Shown here piece after piece: positions 17,989-25,966 of a DNA stretch of 64,000 nucleotides (positions are counted from its first letter, which is position 1; every line of letters begins with the position of its first letter). Below the pieces are notes generated by a model. It ran no database searches, was not told the DNA's origin, and worked only from the letters and a program-made list of their open reading frames with translations. The stretch is taken from positions 1 to 64,000 of the forward strand of contig CAMAUX010000027.1 of NCBI GenBank assembly GCA_945861435.1, written 5' to 3'. The translations under genes were made by a program, and so were the position numbers. This DNA comes from Chthoniobacter flavus. Lineage in GTDB: Bacteria; Verrucomicrobiota; Verrucomicrobiia; Chthoniobacterales; Chthoniobacteraceae.

Positions 17989-20121
17989 TTAAGGCGGTGT
18001 GGTGCCGTGCGGTTCGGCGGCGCGTGTGCTGGAGGCAGCGGGAACCACGCAATGGATGATGCAGCCTTTGCCTGGGGTACTCTGAATCCTGGCTTCGGCG
18101 CCGATGATGCGGGAGCGGTAGTCAATGAGATGGAGGCCCATGCCGGAGCGGGGAATGGAGGAGTCGAAGCCGCAGCCGTTGTCCTCGACGGCGAGGATGC
18201 AGCCCTTGTGGTCGGTCTCCAAGGAGATGCGGATGCGGGAGGCGCCGCCGTGTTTGGCCGCGTTGGTGAGGCATTCCTGCAGGATACGGTAGAGGTGGAT
18301 TTCGACGTTTTCCGGGAGGCGTTGGAAGCGGGGAGGGAGGCAGAGCTCGTAGGTGATGGTGGAGCGCTTGCGGGCCTGGAGGAGGAGATCCTTGATGGCG
18401 GTGACGAGGCCGTAGCGCTGGAGTTCGACCGGATAGAAGCCCTTTGCGAGGTTGCGTGCGACCTCGATGGTGCTGGCGATGGCGTCGGCGAGTTCGGCGG
18501 CCCGGTCGGCGCTCGGATGGTTTTCTCGGGCGAGGAGTTGGGCGTGGGTGATGCAGAGGAGCGCGATGCCCGTGAGTTCCTGACCGAGGCCGTCGTGGAG
18601 ATCCTGTCCGAGGCGGGATTGTTCACGTTCGGAGATCTCGGTGAGTTCGGCTTCGAGGGAGCGGCGCCTGCTCATTTCGGTGCTGAGATCTTCGAAAGCG
18701 GTGACGAGCTGGCGGGTGCGCTCGGCGACGCGGGCTTCGAGTTCCGTATTGGCGCTCTGGAGGATGGCTTCGGCCTGCTTGAGCTCGGTGATGTCGTGGA
18801 GCGTGCCGATGACGCAGCGCTCACCGCTCGGGCTCTGGCTGAGCTTGCCTCGGCTGGCGAACCAGCGGGTTTGGTTGGAACGGTTGAATATCCGGGAGTG
18901 ATGAGAGAATGGGCTGCCGTCGGCGATGACCCGTTCCACGGCGCGCCGGCAGGTATCGCGATCCTGGTGATGGATGCGTTCGAGGCCCTTTTCGAATTCG
19001 ATCTCGCCGGTTTCGGGGTCGCCGAAGAGCTCGGTGAATTTAGGGCAGCCTGTGATGCGGTTTGTTTGGAGGTCCCATTCCCAGGTGGCGATGTCTGTGA
19101 CGGCGAGGGCTTCAGCGAGTTTCTCGTTGCTGGCGGTGAGAGCCGTGAGGAACTGTTTGCGTTCGGTCACGTCGGCGTGGGTGCCAATGGCGCGCACGGG
19201 CGAGCCGTCCGGGGCGCGTTCGACGACGCGTCCGCGGTCGAGGATCCAGCGCCATGAGCCATCCCTGTGGCGGAGGCGGTGTTCATTTTCAAAGAAGCTG
19301 GTGCGCCCATCGAGGTGGTCCTGAAGGGCGCGCAGAGTGGAGGCTCGGTCGTCGGGGTGGACGAAACTCTCCCAGCATCGGTAGCTGTGCTCGATCTCGT
19401 GGAGCTCGTAGCCGAGCATTGCCGCCCACTCGCCGCCGAAGCGCGTGGTGCCGCTGGGGATGTGCCAGTCCCAGAAGCCGAGGAAGCCGGCTTCGAGCAC
19501 GAAGAGGAGCTGTTCCTTGGTCTCGCGGATGGCGTTTTCCGCAACGGCGCGCTGGTCCTCTGCGAGTTTGCGGTCGGTGATGTCGACAAAGGTGGTGACG
19601 ACGCCGACCGTGCGGGACCCGTCGAGGACGGGTGCTGCGGTGATGAGCAGCCAGCGGGTGTCTCCATTGATGGCATGCGGGACGCCGACAATGACGTCAC
19701 TGACCTTGGTGACGGTGCGGTGGGCGATGACTCCCGGGAGTTGTTCTGAGGGAAAGGGAGATCCGTCCTCCCGGACCGCGTTCCAGCGGGGGTCGAGGGT
19801 GTTGAGGCCGCGGAGTTGATCGAGTTTGATACCGAGGGTGGCGCAGGCGGCGTCGTTGGCTTCGATGATATCGCCGTTTCCGTCGTGGACGACTAGTCCG
19901 GCAGAGGCGGAATCGTAGAGGGCGCGGAGGTCGGCGACTTGCTGGCGGAGGGAGAGGCCCTGGCGGGTGAGTTCGGAGAGCTGGTGTCTGGACTCCTTGA
20001 GTTCTGCCTCGAGGGCGGCGATGCGGGCCTGCGCTGAGGGGGCGATGGCGACGTCGGCGCGGGATGAAGGGGCCGCTGTCTTGGGTTTCCCTTTCCTTCT
20101 GCCTTGGGTTGAGGCGGGCAT
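17989..20121 (-). CDS. PAS-domain sensor histidine kinase (NarL-type partner class)
   Basis: A 710-residue cytoplasmic kinase without membrane segments. A coiled region (~35-70) leads into three PAS domains (about 65-185, 205-325 and 335-455). The second is of PAS_3 type with FVHPDDRA, and the domains end in the usual VDITD, ADVTERK and HDITELK. A coiled linker leads to a HisKA_3 dimerisation domain with phosphorylated His509 in GQDLHDGLGQE, then an HATPase domain with LTNAAKHGGA (N box), DNGCGFD (G1) and GMGLHLIDYR (G2). HisKA_3 kinases normally pair with LuxR/NarL-type response regulators; none is encoded next to it. I start at the ATG at 20121 because the longer frame approaches the tRNA gene. 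Confidence 0.9.
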   Translation of the reverse strand: MPASTQGRRKGKPKTAAPSSRADVAIAPSAQARIAALEAELKESRHQLSELTRQGLSLRQQVADLRALYDSASAGLVVHDGNGDIIEANDAACATLGIKLDQLRGLNTLDPRWNAVREDGSPFPSEQLPGVIAHRTVTKVSDVIVGVPHAINGDTRWLLITAAPVLDGSRTVGVVTTFVDITDRKLAEDQRAVAENAIRETKEQLLFVLEAGFLGFWDWHIPSGTTRFGGEWAAMLGYELHEIEHSYRCWESFVHPDDRASTLRALQDHLDGRTSFFENEHRLRHRDGSWRWILDRGRVVERAPDGSPVRAIGTHADVTERKQFLTALTASNEKLAEALAVTDIATWEWDLQTNRITGCPKFTELFGDPETGEIEFEKGLERIHHQDRDTCRRAVERVIADGSPFSHHSRIFNRSNQTRWFASRGKLSQSPSGERCVIGTLHDITELKQAEAILQSANTELEARVAERTRQLVTAFEDLSTEMSRRRSLEAELTEISEREQSRLGQDLHDGLGQELTGIALLCITHAQLLARENHPSADRAAELADAIASTIEVARNLAKGFYPVELQRYGLVTAIKDLLLQARKRSTITYELCLPPRFQRLPENVEIHLYRILQECLTNAAKHGGASRIRISLETDHKGCILAVEDNGCGFDSSIPRSGMGLHLIDYRSRIIGAEARIQSTPGKGCIIHCVVPAASSTRAAEPHGTTPP

Positions 20122-20191
20122 GGGAGTTGGGCTGGGGTGGCCTTGATTTGGTTTCAGATCCGCCGATACGGCGGCCACCCCGGAAGGGGAG

Positions 20192-20267
20192 TGGAGCGGG
20201 TGACGAGACTCGAACTCGCGACATCTTCCTTGGCAAGGAAGTGCTCTACCAACTGAGCTACACCCGC
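20192..20267 (-). tRNA. tRNA-Gly (anticodon GCC)
   Basis: A complete 76-base cloverleaf on the minus strand. The acceptor arms GCGGGTG and CACCCGC pair; the D arm reads TAGCTCAGTTGGTAGAGC; the anticodon stem CTTCC/GGAAG holds the loop TTGCCAA with GCC at positions 34-36; the T arm contains GTTCGAGTC. The discriminator T is followed by an encoded CCA. Confidence 0.97.
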
Positions 20268-20283
20268 GTTTGAGCGGACGGGA

Positions 20284-20312
20284 AAACTAGGAGCCGCGCC
20301 CGGGGCTTGCAA
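20284..20312 (-). promoter_or_regulatory. Probable sigma-70-type promoter of tRNA-Gly
   Basis: Reading the minus strand, TTGCAA (20307-20312) is followed by a 17-base spacer and TAGTTT (20284-20289), and the tRNA 5' end lies 16 bases further on. The geometry fits a housekeeping promoter. Confidence 0.55.
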
Positions 20313-20352
20313 TGCTTTTTTTGCGGGCTTGCTGAGTTCTTTGGGAGGGGAT

Positions 20353-21195
20353 TCAGAGCGAGGCGAGGCCGGTGACCCACTTGCCTTTTCGCACGATGCG
20401 CTGGAGGGAGAAGCCCTGTTTCTTGAAGGCGGCGACGACGCCCTTTTCCTGGGAGCGAAGCACGCCTGAGAAGAGGAGGTGGCCGCCGGGGGCGACGCAG
20501 CGAGCCAGTTTCGGGGCGCTCTCGATGAGTAGTTCGCTGAACATGTTGGCTGCGACGACCTGCCACTTTCTGTCGGGGTTCCAAGTGAGCACGTCGAGTT
20601 TGCGGATGGTCACGCGGTCGAGGCGGTTGAGGGCGAGATTCTGTTTGGCGACGGTCACGGCCGTCGTATCGAAGTCGCCCGCAAGCACGGGGCACGCGCC
20701 GAGGAGTCTGCCTGCAAGAGCGAGGATGCCGGTGCCGCAGCCGAGGTCGAGGAGGCTCCATGGGCCCGAGGCCGGTGCGAGATCGGCAAGAAGCCGCAGG
20801 CAGGTGGAGGTGGTGGCGTGCTCGCCGGTGCCGAAGGCGAGGCCCGCCGGGACGAGGAGCTGGGGGCGCCTGGGATGCGCCGCGGCGAGGGATGCGCGCG
20901 GTTTTTCATCGGAGACGACGAGGAGTTTCTGACGGATGCGGATGGGGGGCCGCGGGGAGGTGGTGATTCCGAGGTTCTGGCGCTGGACGGTGACATCGCC
21001 GCCAAAGTTGGTCTTGAGTGCGGTGGCTTGGGCTTTGGTGAGTTCGAAGGCCTCGAGTCGGATGGATTTGCTGCATGGGAGGCTGGTGATGGCGAGGCGG
21101 TCGGCCACGGAGGTGAGGCGCTCGACCCATGCGTCCTCCCATTTTGCGGAGGCGAGTTTGCGCCAGCGGTAGCGAGGGGTGGTGGTTTTCTTCAT
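20353..21195 (-). CDS. prmA: Ribosomal protein L11 methyltransferase-like protein
   Basis: A 280-residue SAM-dependent methyltransferase of the PrmA family, which trimethylates ribosomal protein L11 in other bacteria. The N-terminal region has the PrmA alpha/beta substrate-recognition pattern (KWEDAWVERL). The diagnostic FGTGEHATTSTCLRLL precedes the SAM-binding LLDLGCGTGILALAGRLLGA, and AANMFSELL replaces the usual ANI(L)xxxL motif. The Met at 21195 overlaps the stop of the upstream exported methyltransferase gene by four bases (ATGA). Identity as true L11 methylase rather than a paralogue is likely but unproven. Confidence 0.85.
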   Translation of the reverse strand: MKKTTTPRYRWRKLASAKWEDAWVERLTSVADRLAITSLPCSKSIRLEAFELTKAQATALKTNFGGDVTVQRQNLGITTSPRPPIRIRQKLLVVSDEKPRASLAAAHPRRPQLLVPAGLAFGTGEHATTSTCLRLLADLAPASGPWSLLDLGCGTGILALAGRLLGACPVLAGDFDTTAVTVAKQNLALNRLDRVTIRKLDVLTWNPDRKWQVVAANMFSELLIESAPKLARCVAPGGHLLFSGVLRSQEKGVVAAFKKQGFSLQRIVRKGKWVTGLASL

Positions 21196-21923
21196 TGGCG
21201 GGTGAAGATGAGGATGTGTTGTTGGGGGAGTGGAGATTTGTTTTCGAGGAACTTGAGGGCGGGGTGGAGGCGCATTTCCTTGCGGACCTGTTCCTCGCTC
21301 ATGCGGTGGAGGAGTTTGATGGGGACCTTGGGGTCTTCGAGGCGGAACTCGACGAAGACGAGGCGGCCGCCGGGTTTGAGGGCGGAGATCATGGCGGTGA
21401 TCATTTCGAAGGGGTGGTCGAACTCGTGGTAGACGTCGACCATGAGCATGAGGTCGCAGGAGTTCGGGGGGAGCTTGGGATCGGTGATGGTGCCGAGCAC
21501 GGGCTTCACGCGTTTCTCCACGCGGCGCATGGCCATGTTGCGCATGAGCATCTCGAGCATTTCGTTTTGGATGTCGACGGCGAGGACGCGGCCTTCGTCG
21601 CCGACCTTGCGCGCCATGCGCCACGAGAAGTAGCCGCTGCCCGCGCCGATGTCCGCGACGGTTTGTCCGGGCTGGATCGCGAGGGCTTCCAAAAGAAGGT
21701 CGGTGCGTTCCTCTTCCTCACGTTCGGGACGCTCGAGCCAGCCCCAGGCCTGGTGACCCATGACGTGTGCGATTTCGCGCCCGAGGAAGAATTTCCCGAT
21801 GCCGTTGGGGTCATGCTCCGATCGGGTTTCGTAGAGTGGAGCAGGGATCGGTTCCGCGCGCAGGAGCGGTGCGCCAAGGAGAAGCGTGAGGTGGGCGAGA
21901 AGGAGGAGGCGGATAGGATGCAT
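21192..21923 (-). CDS. Exported SAM-dependent methyltransferase-like protein
   Basis: A 243-residue class I methyltransferase with an N-terminal signal peptide (MHPIRLLLLAHLTLLLGAP...RAEP). The SAM site is VADIGAGSGYFSWRMARKVG, followed by VLAVDIQNEML and the motif-IV region LMLMVDVYHEFDHP. Similar proteins with predicted signal peptides occur in Planctomycetes, Verrucomicrobia and Acidobacteria, but SAM is not normally available in the periplasm. Either the leader is a membrane anchor facing the cytoplasm or the start is further downstream near residue 35-45. It overlaps prmA by four bases. Confidence 0.8.
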   Translation of the reverse strand: MHPIRLLLLAHLTLLLGAPLLRAEPIPAPLYETRSEHDPNGIGKFFLGREIAHVMGHQAWGWLERPEREEEERTDLLLEALAIQPGQTVADIGAGSGYFSWRMARKVGDEGRVLAVDIQNEMLEMLMRNMAMRRVEKRVKPVLGTITDPKLPPNSCDLMLMVDVYHEFDHPFEMITAMISALKPGGRLVFVEFRLEDPKVPIKLLHRMSEEQVRKEMRLHPALKFLENKSPLPQQHILIFTRQ

Positions 21924-22118
21924 GGGGGGCGGGCGTTGGAGAAGGCGTGGAGGCTAGGGCCGGGGACGAAGGAAGGCGACTTTCTTCGCGGCGGCGCGGT
22001 CCCGTTCCGGTGGCGCATTTCGGGGATGGGCTCGGAACCGCGGGGTGGGGAGCTTCTGCTTTGTGCGCGGTGGTTTGCCTTGCGCCGGGGGGGCTTTCCA
22101 TGGCGACATTCGGGGTTA

Positions 22119-23006
22119 ATGAAATTCATCCGCGACCTGCATACCGAGGCCGCCCGGGAAGGGCGTCCGGCGGTTTCGTTTGAGTTCTTCCCGCCCAAGA
22201 CGGTGGAGGGTGAGGGCAACCTGCTCGGGAAGACGCTGCCGGCGCTGCTTGCGGCGCGTCCGGACTACTGTTCCGTGACGTACGGGGCGGGAGGCGGAAC
22301 GCGGGAGAAGACGCTGGAGATTGTGGAGCGCATCCAGCGGGAGCACGGTTTGACGACGATGATGCACCTCACCTGCGTGGGGTCGACGCGTGCGGATTTG
22401 GAGCGTGTTGTGGCCGAGGCGCGGGAGCGCGGTGTGCTCAATGTGCTCGCGCTGCGCGGCGATCCACCGGGGGGCGGCGCGTTTGTGGCACAGCCCGGCG
22501 GATTCGAGTTTTCACGGGAGTTGGTGGGTTTCCTGCGGGATGCAGGCGGGCTTTGCGTTGGGACGGCGGGTTTCCCGGAAGGGCACATCGCGTGCAAGGC
22601 CGGGCGGGAGGTGGATTGGGGGTATCTGCGGGACAAGGTGCAGGCGGGTGCGGACTTCATCATCACGCAGCTCTTTTTCGACAACCGGGATTTCCTGGAG
22701 TTCCGGGAGCATCTGCGCGGGCGGCTGGGGGTGGACGTGCCGATCATCGCCGGGATCCTGCCGGTGCTGTCGCGCAACCAGACCAAGCGCTTCGTGGAGT
22801 TGTGCGGTGCGCGGATGCCTGCGGAGTTCCTGGGGCGCATTGATGCTCTGGGCGAGGACGAGGCGGCGGTGACCGCTTACGGGATCGAGTACGCGACGCG
22901 GCAGTGCGAGGAGTTGCTGGCGGCCGGTGTGGACGGGTTGCACTTCTACACGCTCAACAAGGCGCACTCGACGGCGAGCATCCTGCGCAACCTCGGCCGG
23001 CTGTGA
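22119..23006 (+). CDS. metF: 5,10-methylenetetrahydrofolate reductase
   Basis: A 295-residue flavoprotein that reduces methylene-THF to methyl-THF for methionine synthesis. The TIM barrel begins with VSFEFFPPKT, followed by CSVTYGAGGGTREKT, MHLTCVGS, LNVLALRGDPP, GTAGFPEGH, ADFIITQLFFDN, IIAGILPVLS and the C-terminal GVDGLHFYTLNKA. Length matches MetF. The start at 22119 is fixed by VSFEFF spacing; sequence upstream is not coding. The 195 bases before it show no SAM riboswitch that I can recognise. The stop overlaps the GTG start of the ArsC-like gene (GTGA). Confidence 0.95.
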   Translation: MKFIRDLHTEAAREGRPAVSFEFFPPKTVEGEGNLLGKTLPALLAARPDYCSVTYGAGGGTREKTLEIVERIQREHGLTTMMHLTCVGSTRADLERVVAEARERGVLNVLALRGDPPGGGAFVAQPGGFEFSRELVGFLRDAGGLCVGTAGFPEGHIACKAGREVDWGYLRDKVQAGADFIITQLFFDNRDFLEFREHLRGRLGVDVPIIAGILPVLSRNQTKRFVELCGARMPAEFLGRIDALGEDEAAVTAYGIEYATRQCEELLAAGVDGLHFYTLNKAHSTASILRNLGRL

Positions 23007-23365
23007 GGGCCTACGTTTACGCGCAGTGCGAGAGCTGCCGCAAGGCGCTGCGCTTTCTGCGCGAGCAGGGCATCGCGGTGGAGGAGGTGCCGGTGCGTGA
23101 AACACCGCCCACACTCGGAGAGTTGAGCGCGATGCTGGGTTTTGTCGGCGGGGATGTGCGCCGTCTCTTCAATACTTCAGGCCGCGATTACCGGGAGCAG
23201 AACGTCGGAGAACGGCTGCGGGAGCTCACGACAGAGGAGGCTCTCGCCCTGCTCGCCACCAATGGGAATCTCGTGAAACGCCCGTTCCTCATCGGTGCGG
23301 CGTCCGGGTTGGTGGGGTTCCGGCCGGAGGAATGGGAGCGTTGGGCGCGCGGCGGGGTTCGGTAG
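23003..23365 (+). CDS. ArsC/Spx-family thioredoxin-fold protein
   Basis: A 120-residue protein of the ArsC-like (Spx/YffB) group. The N-terminal strand leads to a CxxC pair (Cys9 and Cys12 in YAQCESCRKALRFL), followed by helix-rich middle segments, LLATNGNLVKRPFLI, which corresponds to the NPxLxKRP region, and GFRPEEW at the end. Family members reduce arsenate or act as redox-sensing regulators; this one has a Cys pair like Spx, but no Spx RNA-polymerase motif can be judged. The GTG start overlaps the metF stop by four bases, indicating coupling. Function remains open. Confidence 0.8.
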   Translation: MRAYVYAQCESCRKALRFLREQGIAVEEVPVRETPPTLGELSAMLGFVGGDVRRLFNTSGRDYREQNVGERLRELTTEEALALLATNGNLVKRPFLIGAASGLVGFRPEEWERWARGGVR

Positions 23366-23436
23366 CGGGTGAGAATTGGATCGATCGCCGGGTGCTTTGG
23401 GCTATGAGAGGCGGAGGACCCGCCTGCCCGCCCCCC

Positions 23437-25269
23437 ATGGAAAGCCGCCTTCAGAAATCGTGTTGCCGCGCTCTTTGCGCGTGGTGTGTGCTTTGGCTGG
23501 TGCTGTGCTTTGGAGCCGGGGGCGTGCTTCTGGCCAAGACGCCCGTGCCGCTGGTGGTGGGTGGATCCGTGAAGCTCAATCGCGATGAACCGCTGCGTTT
23601 CTACGACAAGGTGGTGCGCGAGGCGAAGAAGGGGGAGCGCTTTCAGGTGATGGAGATCCGCCTGCCCAAGATTTATCTGGGCACGATGGTGGGCGGAAAA
23701 CGCGTGGCCGTGTGGGTGGACATCGAGGCGGTGACCCCGGTGAAGTCTGAGACGGACAAGGCTGCGGAGCGCAAGAAGGAGGACACGCTCTTCCGCGAAG
23801 GGCAGATCCCGGTGGTGAAGATTGTGATTTCGCCGGAGGCCATGGAGCGTCTGCGCAAGGAGCCGCGATCGTATGTGGAGGTGACGGTGGAGGAGGCGGG
23901 CGGCAGGACGTACTCGCACCTCGGTCTGAAGCTCAAGGGATCTGCGGGAAGCTTTCGTCCGATCGACGACCGGCCGGGGTTCTCGATCAACACGGGCAAG
24001 TTCAAGGGGGGCGATCGGTTTCACGGGTTGGACAGGTTTCAGCTGAACAACTGCGCGCAGGATGGGACGGCGCTTCACGAGATGATTGCGGGTGAACTTG
24101 CGCGCAAGGCGGGCGTGCCTGCGTCGCGTTGTTCGCACGCGATCGTGCAACTGAACGACCGGCCGCTTGGCATCTATGTGCTGAAGGAGGGGTTCTCGGA
24201 GGATTTCCTCGCGCCCTTCTTCAAGCGCACCGATGGGAACCTGTACGACGGGGGTTTTTGTGCGGAGGTTCGCAAGGACATGGAGCTCGACCATGGAGAT
24301 GCGAGCCATCAGGAGCGGCTTGCGGAACTGCTCGGGGCCTTGGGCGAGGGAGATCAGGCCAAGCAGCAGCAGCGTATGGAGCAGGTGGTGGACGTGGATG
24401 CGTACCTCCGCTACGTGGCACTCGAAAACATCCTGTGCCACTGGGATGGCTATTCCTTCAACCGGAACAATTACCGGGTCTACGAGAATCCCGAGACGGG
24501 CCGTTTCCATTTCTTCCTCCACGGGATGGATCAGACTTTTGGGGATCCCAACTGGAACCTGTGGCGTGCTCCGGATGCGGTCGTGGGTGCTGTGTTGTGG
24601 CGCAGGGAGCAGATCCGGGAACGTTACGATCTGATTTTGCGTGAGATCTACGAGAAGACCATCAAGGGGGTCGACTGGGGTGCGCGCGCGGAGCAGATCG
24701 GAAAACAGGTGGCCGCCGCCGCGCTGGTGGTGGGGCCGAATCTCGCCAAGGAATACGAGCCGCGCATCAACGAGGGGCGCGACCACATCCGCAACCGGAT
24801 GCGGGGTGTCGCCGAACAGTTGACCCGCGGGGATCTGCTGAAGACGCTGAATAATCCGGGGGGCGTGGATTTGAGCGGGATGGCGTGGACGCCGCAGACC
24901 GAGAACTCCGAGGCGGCGGAGATGGATGCGGACAAGCATCCTTCGTTGAGTCTGAAGGCCACGGGGGACGGGGTCGGCTCCTGGCGCCTGCAGATTGCGG
25001 TGCCGCCGGGCACTTACCGTTTCGAGGCCAAGGTGAAGACGGCGGGGGTGAGGAAGCTGCAAAATCCAAGCGGAGACGGCGCGGGGCTGCGGATTTCGGG
25101 GGCTTCACGGCAGGGGAAGAACAGCATGGAAGGCGATGGGAATTGGAAGAAGGTGGAGTACGAGTTTCAGTCGGGCGGGGGATCGGTGACGCTTGTGGCG
25201 GAGTTGCGGGCCGGAGCGGGTCAGATGTGGATTGAGCGTCGCAGCCTGCATCTTTTGCGGTTGCGGTAA
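23437..25269 (+). CDS. Exported CotH-kinase family protein
   Basis: A 610-residue secreted protein. A signal peptide (LCAWCVLWLVLCFGAGGVLLA) is followed by an SH3-like small domain up to ~90. The CotH kinase-like domain (about 120-440) shows RPGFSINTGKFKGGDRFHGL, LNNCAQDGTALHEMIAGELARKAGVPASR and NDRPLGIYVLKEGFSEDFL. CotH proteins are atypical protein kinases first seen in spore coats; in Verrucomicrobia and Planctomycetes they are usually extracellular and of unknown role. The last 100 residues look like a carbohydrate-binding-type beta sandwich. I chose the ATG at 23437 because it begins directly at the signal peptide. Confidence 0.85.
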   Translation: MESRLQKSCCRALCAWCVLWLVLCFGAGGVLLAKTPVPLVVGGSVKLNRDEPLRFYDKVVREAKKGERFQVMEIRLPKIYLGTMVGGKRVAVWVDIEAVTPVKSETDKAAERKKEDTLFREGQIPVVKIVISPEAMERLRKEPRSYVEVTVEEAGGRTYSHLGLKLKGSAGSFRPIDDRPGFSINTGKFKGGDRFHGLDRFQLNNCAQDGTALHEMIAGELARKAGVPASRCSHAIVQLNDRPLGIYVLKEGFSEDFLAPFFKRTDGNLYDGGFCAEVRKDMELDHGDASHQERLAELLGALGEGDQAKQQQRMEQVVDVDAYLRYVALENILCHWDGYSFNRNNYRVYENPETGRFHFFLHGMDQTFGDPNWNLWRAPDAVVGAVLWRREQIRERYDLILREIYEKTIKGVDWGARAEQIGKQVAAAALVVGPNLAKEYEPRINEGRDHIRNRMRGVAEQLTRGDLLKTLNNPGGVDLSGMAWTPQTENSEAAEMDADKHPSLSLKATGDGVGSWRLQIAVPPGTYRFEAKVKTAGVRKLQNPSGDGAGLRISGASRQGKNSMEGDGNWKKVEYEFQSGGGSVTLVAELRAGAGQMWIERRSLHLLRLR

Positions 25270-25359
25270 GCGTGGTGGTTCGAGCGCTCTGCGTCCTTCA
25301 TGGATGGGCGGTCCCGTGCGTTCGCGGTGCGGTTGATCGGGAAGACGCGCCGCTGCGCT

Positions 25360-25470
25360 TCACCAACTCGCGGCGATCTGCCGGGCCTGATGTCCGAGAA
25401 ACTCGAGGAACGCCTGGGCGGTCGGGGACAAGCGCTTGCCCTTGAGGTGCACGGGGGGCCAGTCGGTCTG
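25360..25470 (-). pseudogene. C-terminal remnant of a LysR-type regulator
   Basis: On the minus strand, ending at a TGA at 25360-25362, the translation WPPVHLKGKRLSPTAQAFLE followed by FLGHQARQ matches the typical LysR substrate-binding-domain end, with a hxKGxRLSPxAxAFxxFL pattern. Upstream of about 25470 the frame loses any LysR similarity, so only ~35 codons remain. It lies tail-out, directly against the sbtA remnant. Confidence 0.6.
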
Positions 25471-25471
25471 G

Positions 25472-25750
25472 GTGTTCGCCTACGGTCTCCTTGCACCGCC
25501 TGCGCATGCGGCCCTTGCGCTGGGTGTGGGAGCGCTGCTGCGGCTCTCACCCGGGGATGCTGGTCTGCTGATGGTGCTGGCTGCCAGCGCATCCTACATT
25601 GCCGTTCCGGCCGTTCTGCGTGAGGCCATTCCTGAAGCGCAGCCCTCTGTGTACTTTGGCATGGCGCTGGGCATCACCTTCCCCATGAACATCCTCGTGG
25701 GGATTCCCGTGTACATGGAAACTGCACGGCGCGTTCTCGGTGGAGGATGA
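25472..25750 (+). pseudogene. C-terminal remnant of an SbtA-type sodium/bicarbonate symporter
   Basis: About 90 codons encode the last helices of SbtA (DUF897): FAYGLLAPPAHAALALGVG, LAASASYIAVPAVLREAIPE and ITFPMNILVGIPVYMETA, ending in a TGA at 25748. The intact protein is about 320-370 residues with ten helices, so roughly three quarters is missing. The 5' break abuts the LysR remnant at about 25470. A LysR gene divergent from sbtA is a common arrangement, and one deletion removing both 5' ends and the shared promoter explains the scar. Confidence 0.7.
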
Positions 25751-25850
25751 GTTCTGGTGCAGGACCGTGCGTGCTTGGTCTGCTCTGTGCGGAGCGTGGT
25801 CTGTGTGTGGGTGCGGCCTTTTTCATGATGCCAGCGTCCCTGTGGTTTGT

Positions 25851-25880
25851 GAGACGTGATGAGACGTCATTAGACGTGAT
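25851..25880. repeat. Three tandem 10-bp units (RAGACGTSAT)
   Basis: GAGACGTGAT, GAGACGTCAT and TAGACGTGAT follow without gaps, ending 86 bases before the start of the next gene. The ten-base period puts the units on one helix face; a regulatory site is possible but unproven. Confidence 0.6.
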
Positions 25881-25966
25881 TGGGCGCGAAAGGCTGCATG
25901 GCCTGCTCTCTCTCGACGGTGCCTTTCCCGGCGATCTATGATCGGGGTTTCATCACCCCACCCCCC

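Larger units (their letters stand above)
25270..25966. other. Gene-free interval holding a fused LysR/sbtA remnant
   Basis: Between the CotH stop and the next secreted protein no intact gene exists. The left part carries the end of a LysR-type gene on the minus strand, the centre the end of an sbtA gene on the plus strand, and the right part three 10-bp units before the next start. Confidence 0.8.

Noticed and set aside
16879-19257. Long plus-strand frame (792 codons) opposite the esterase and histidine kinase
   Set aside because: It spans two real minus-strand genes and its product is a Gly/Ala/Asp-rich shadow without motifs.
21924-22118. SAM or SAH riboswitch upstream of metF
   Set aside because: The 195 bases are GC-rich with several short stems, but none of the conserved cores I know could be recognised.
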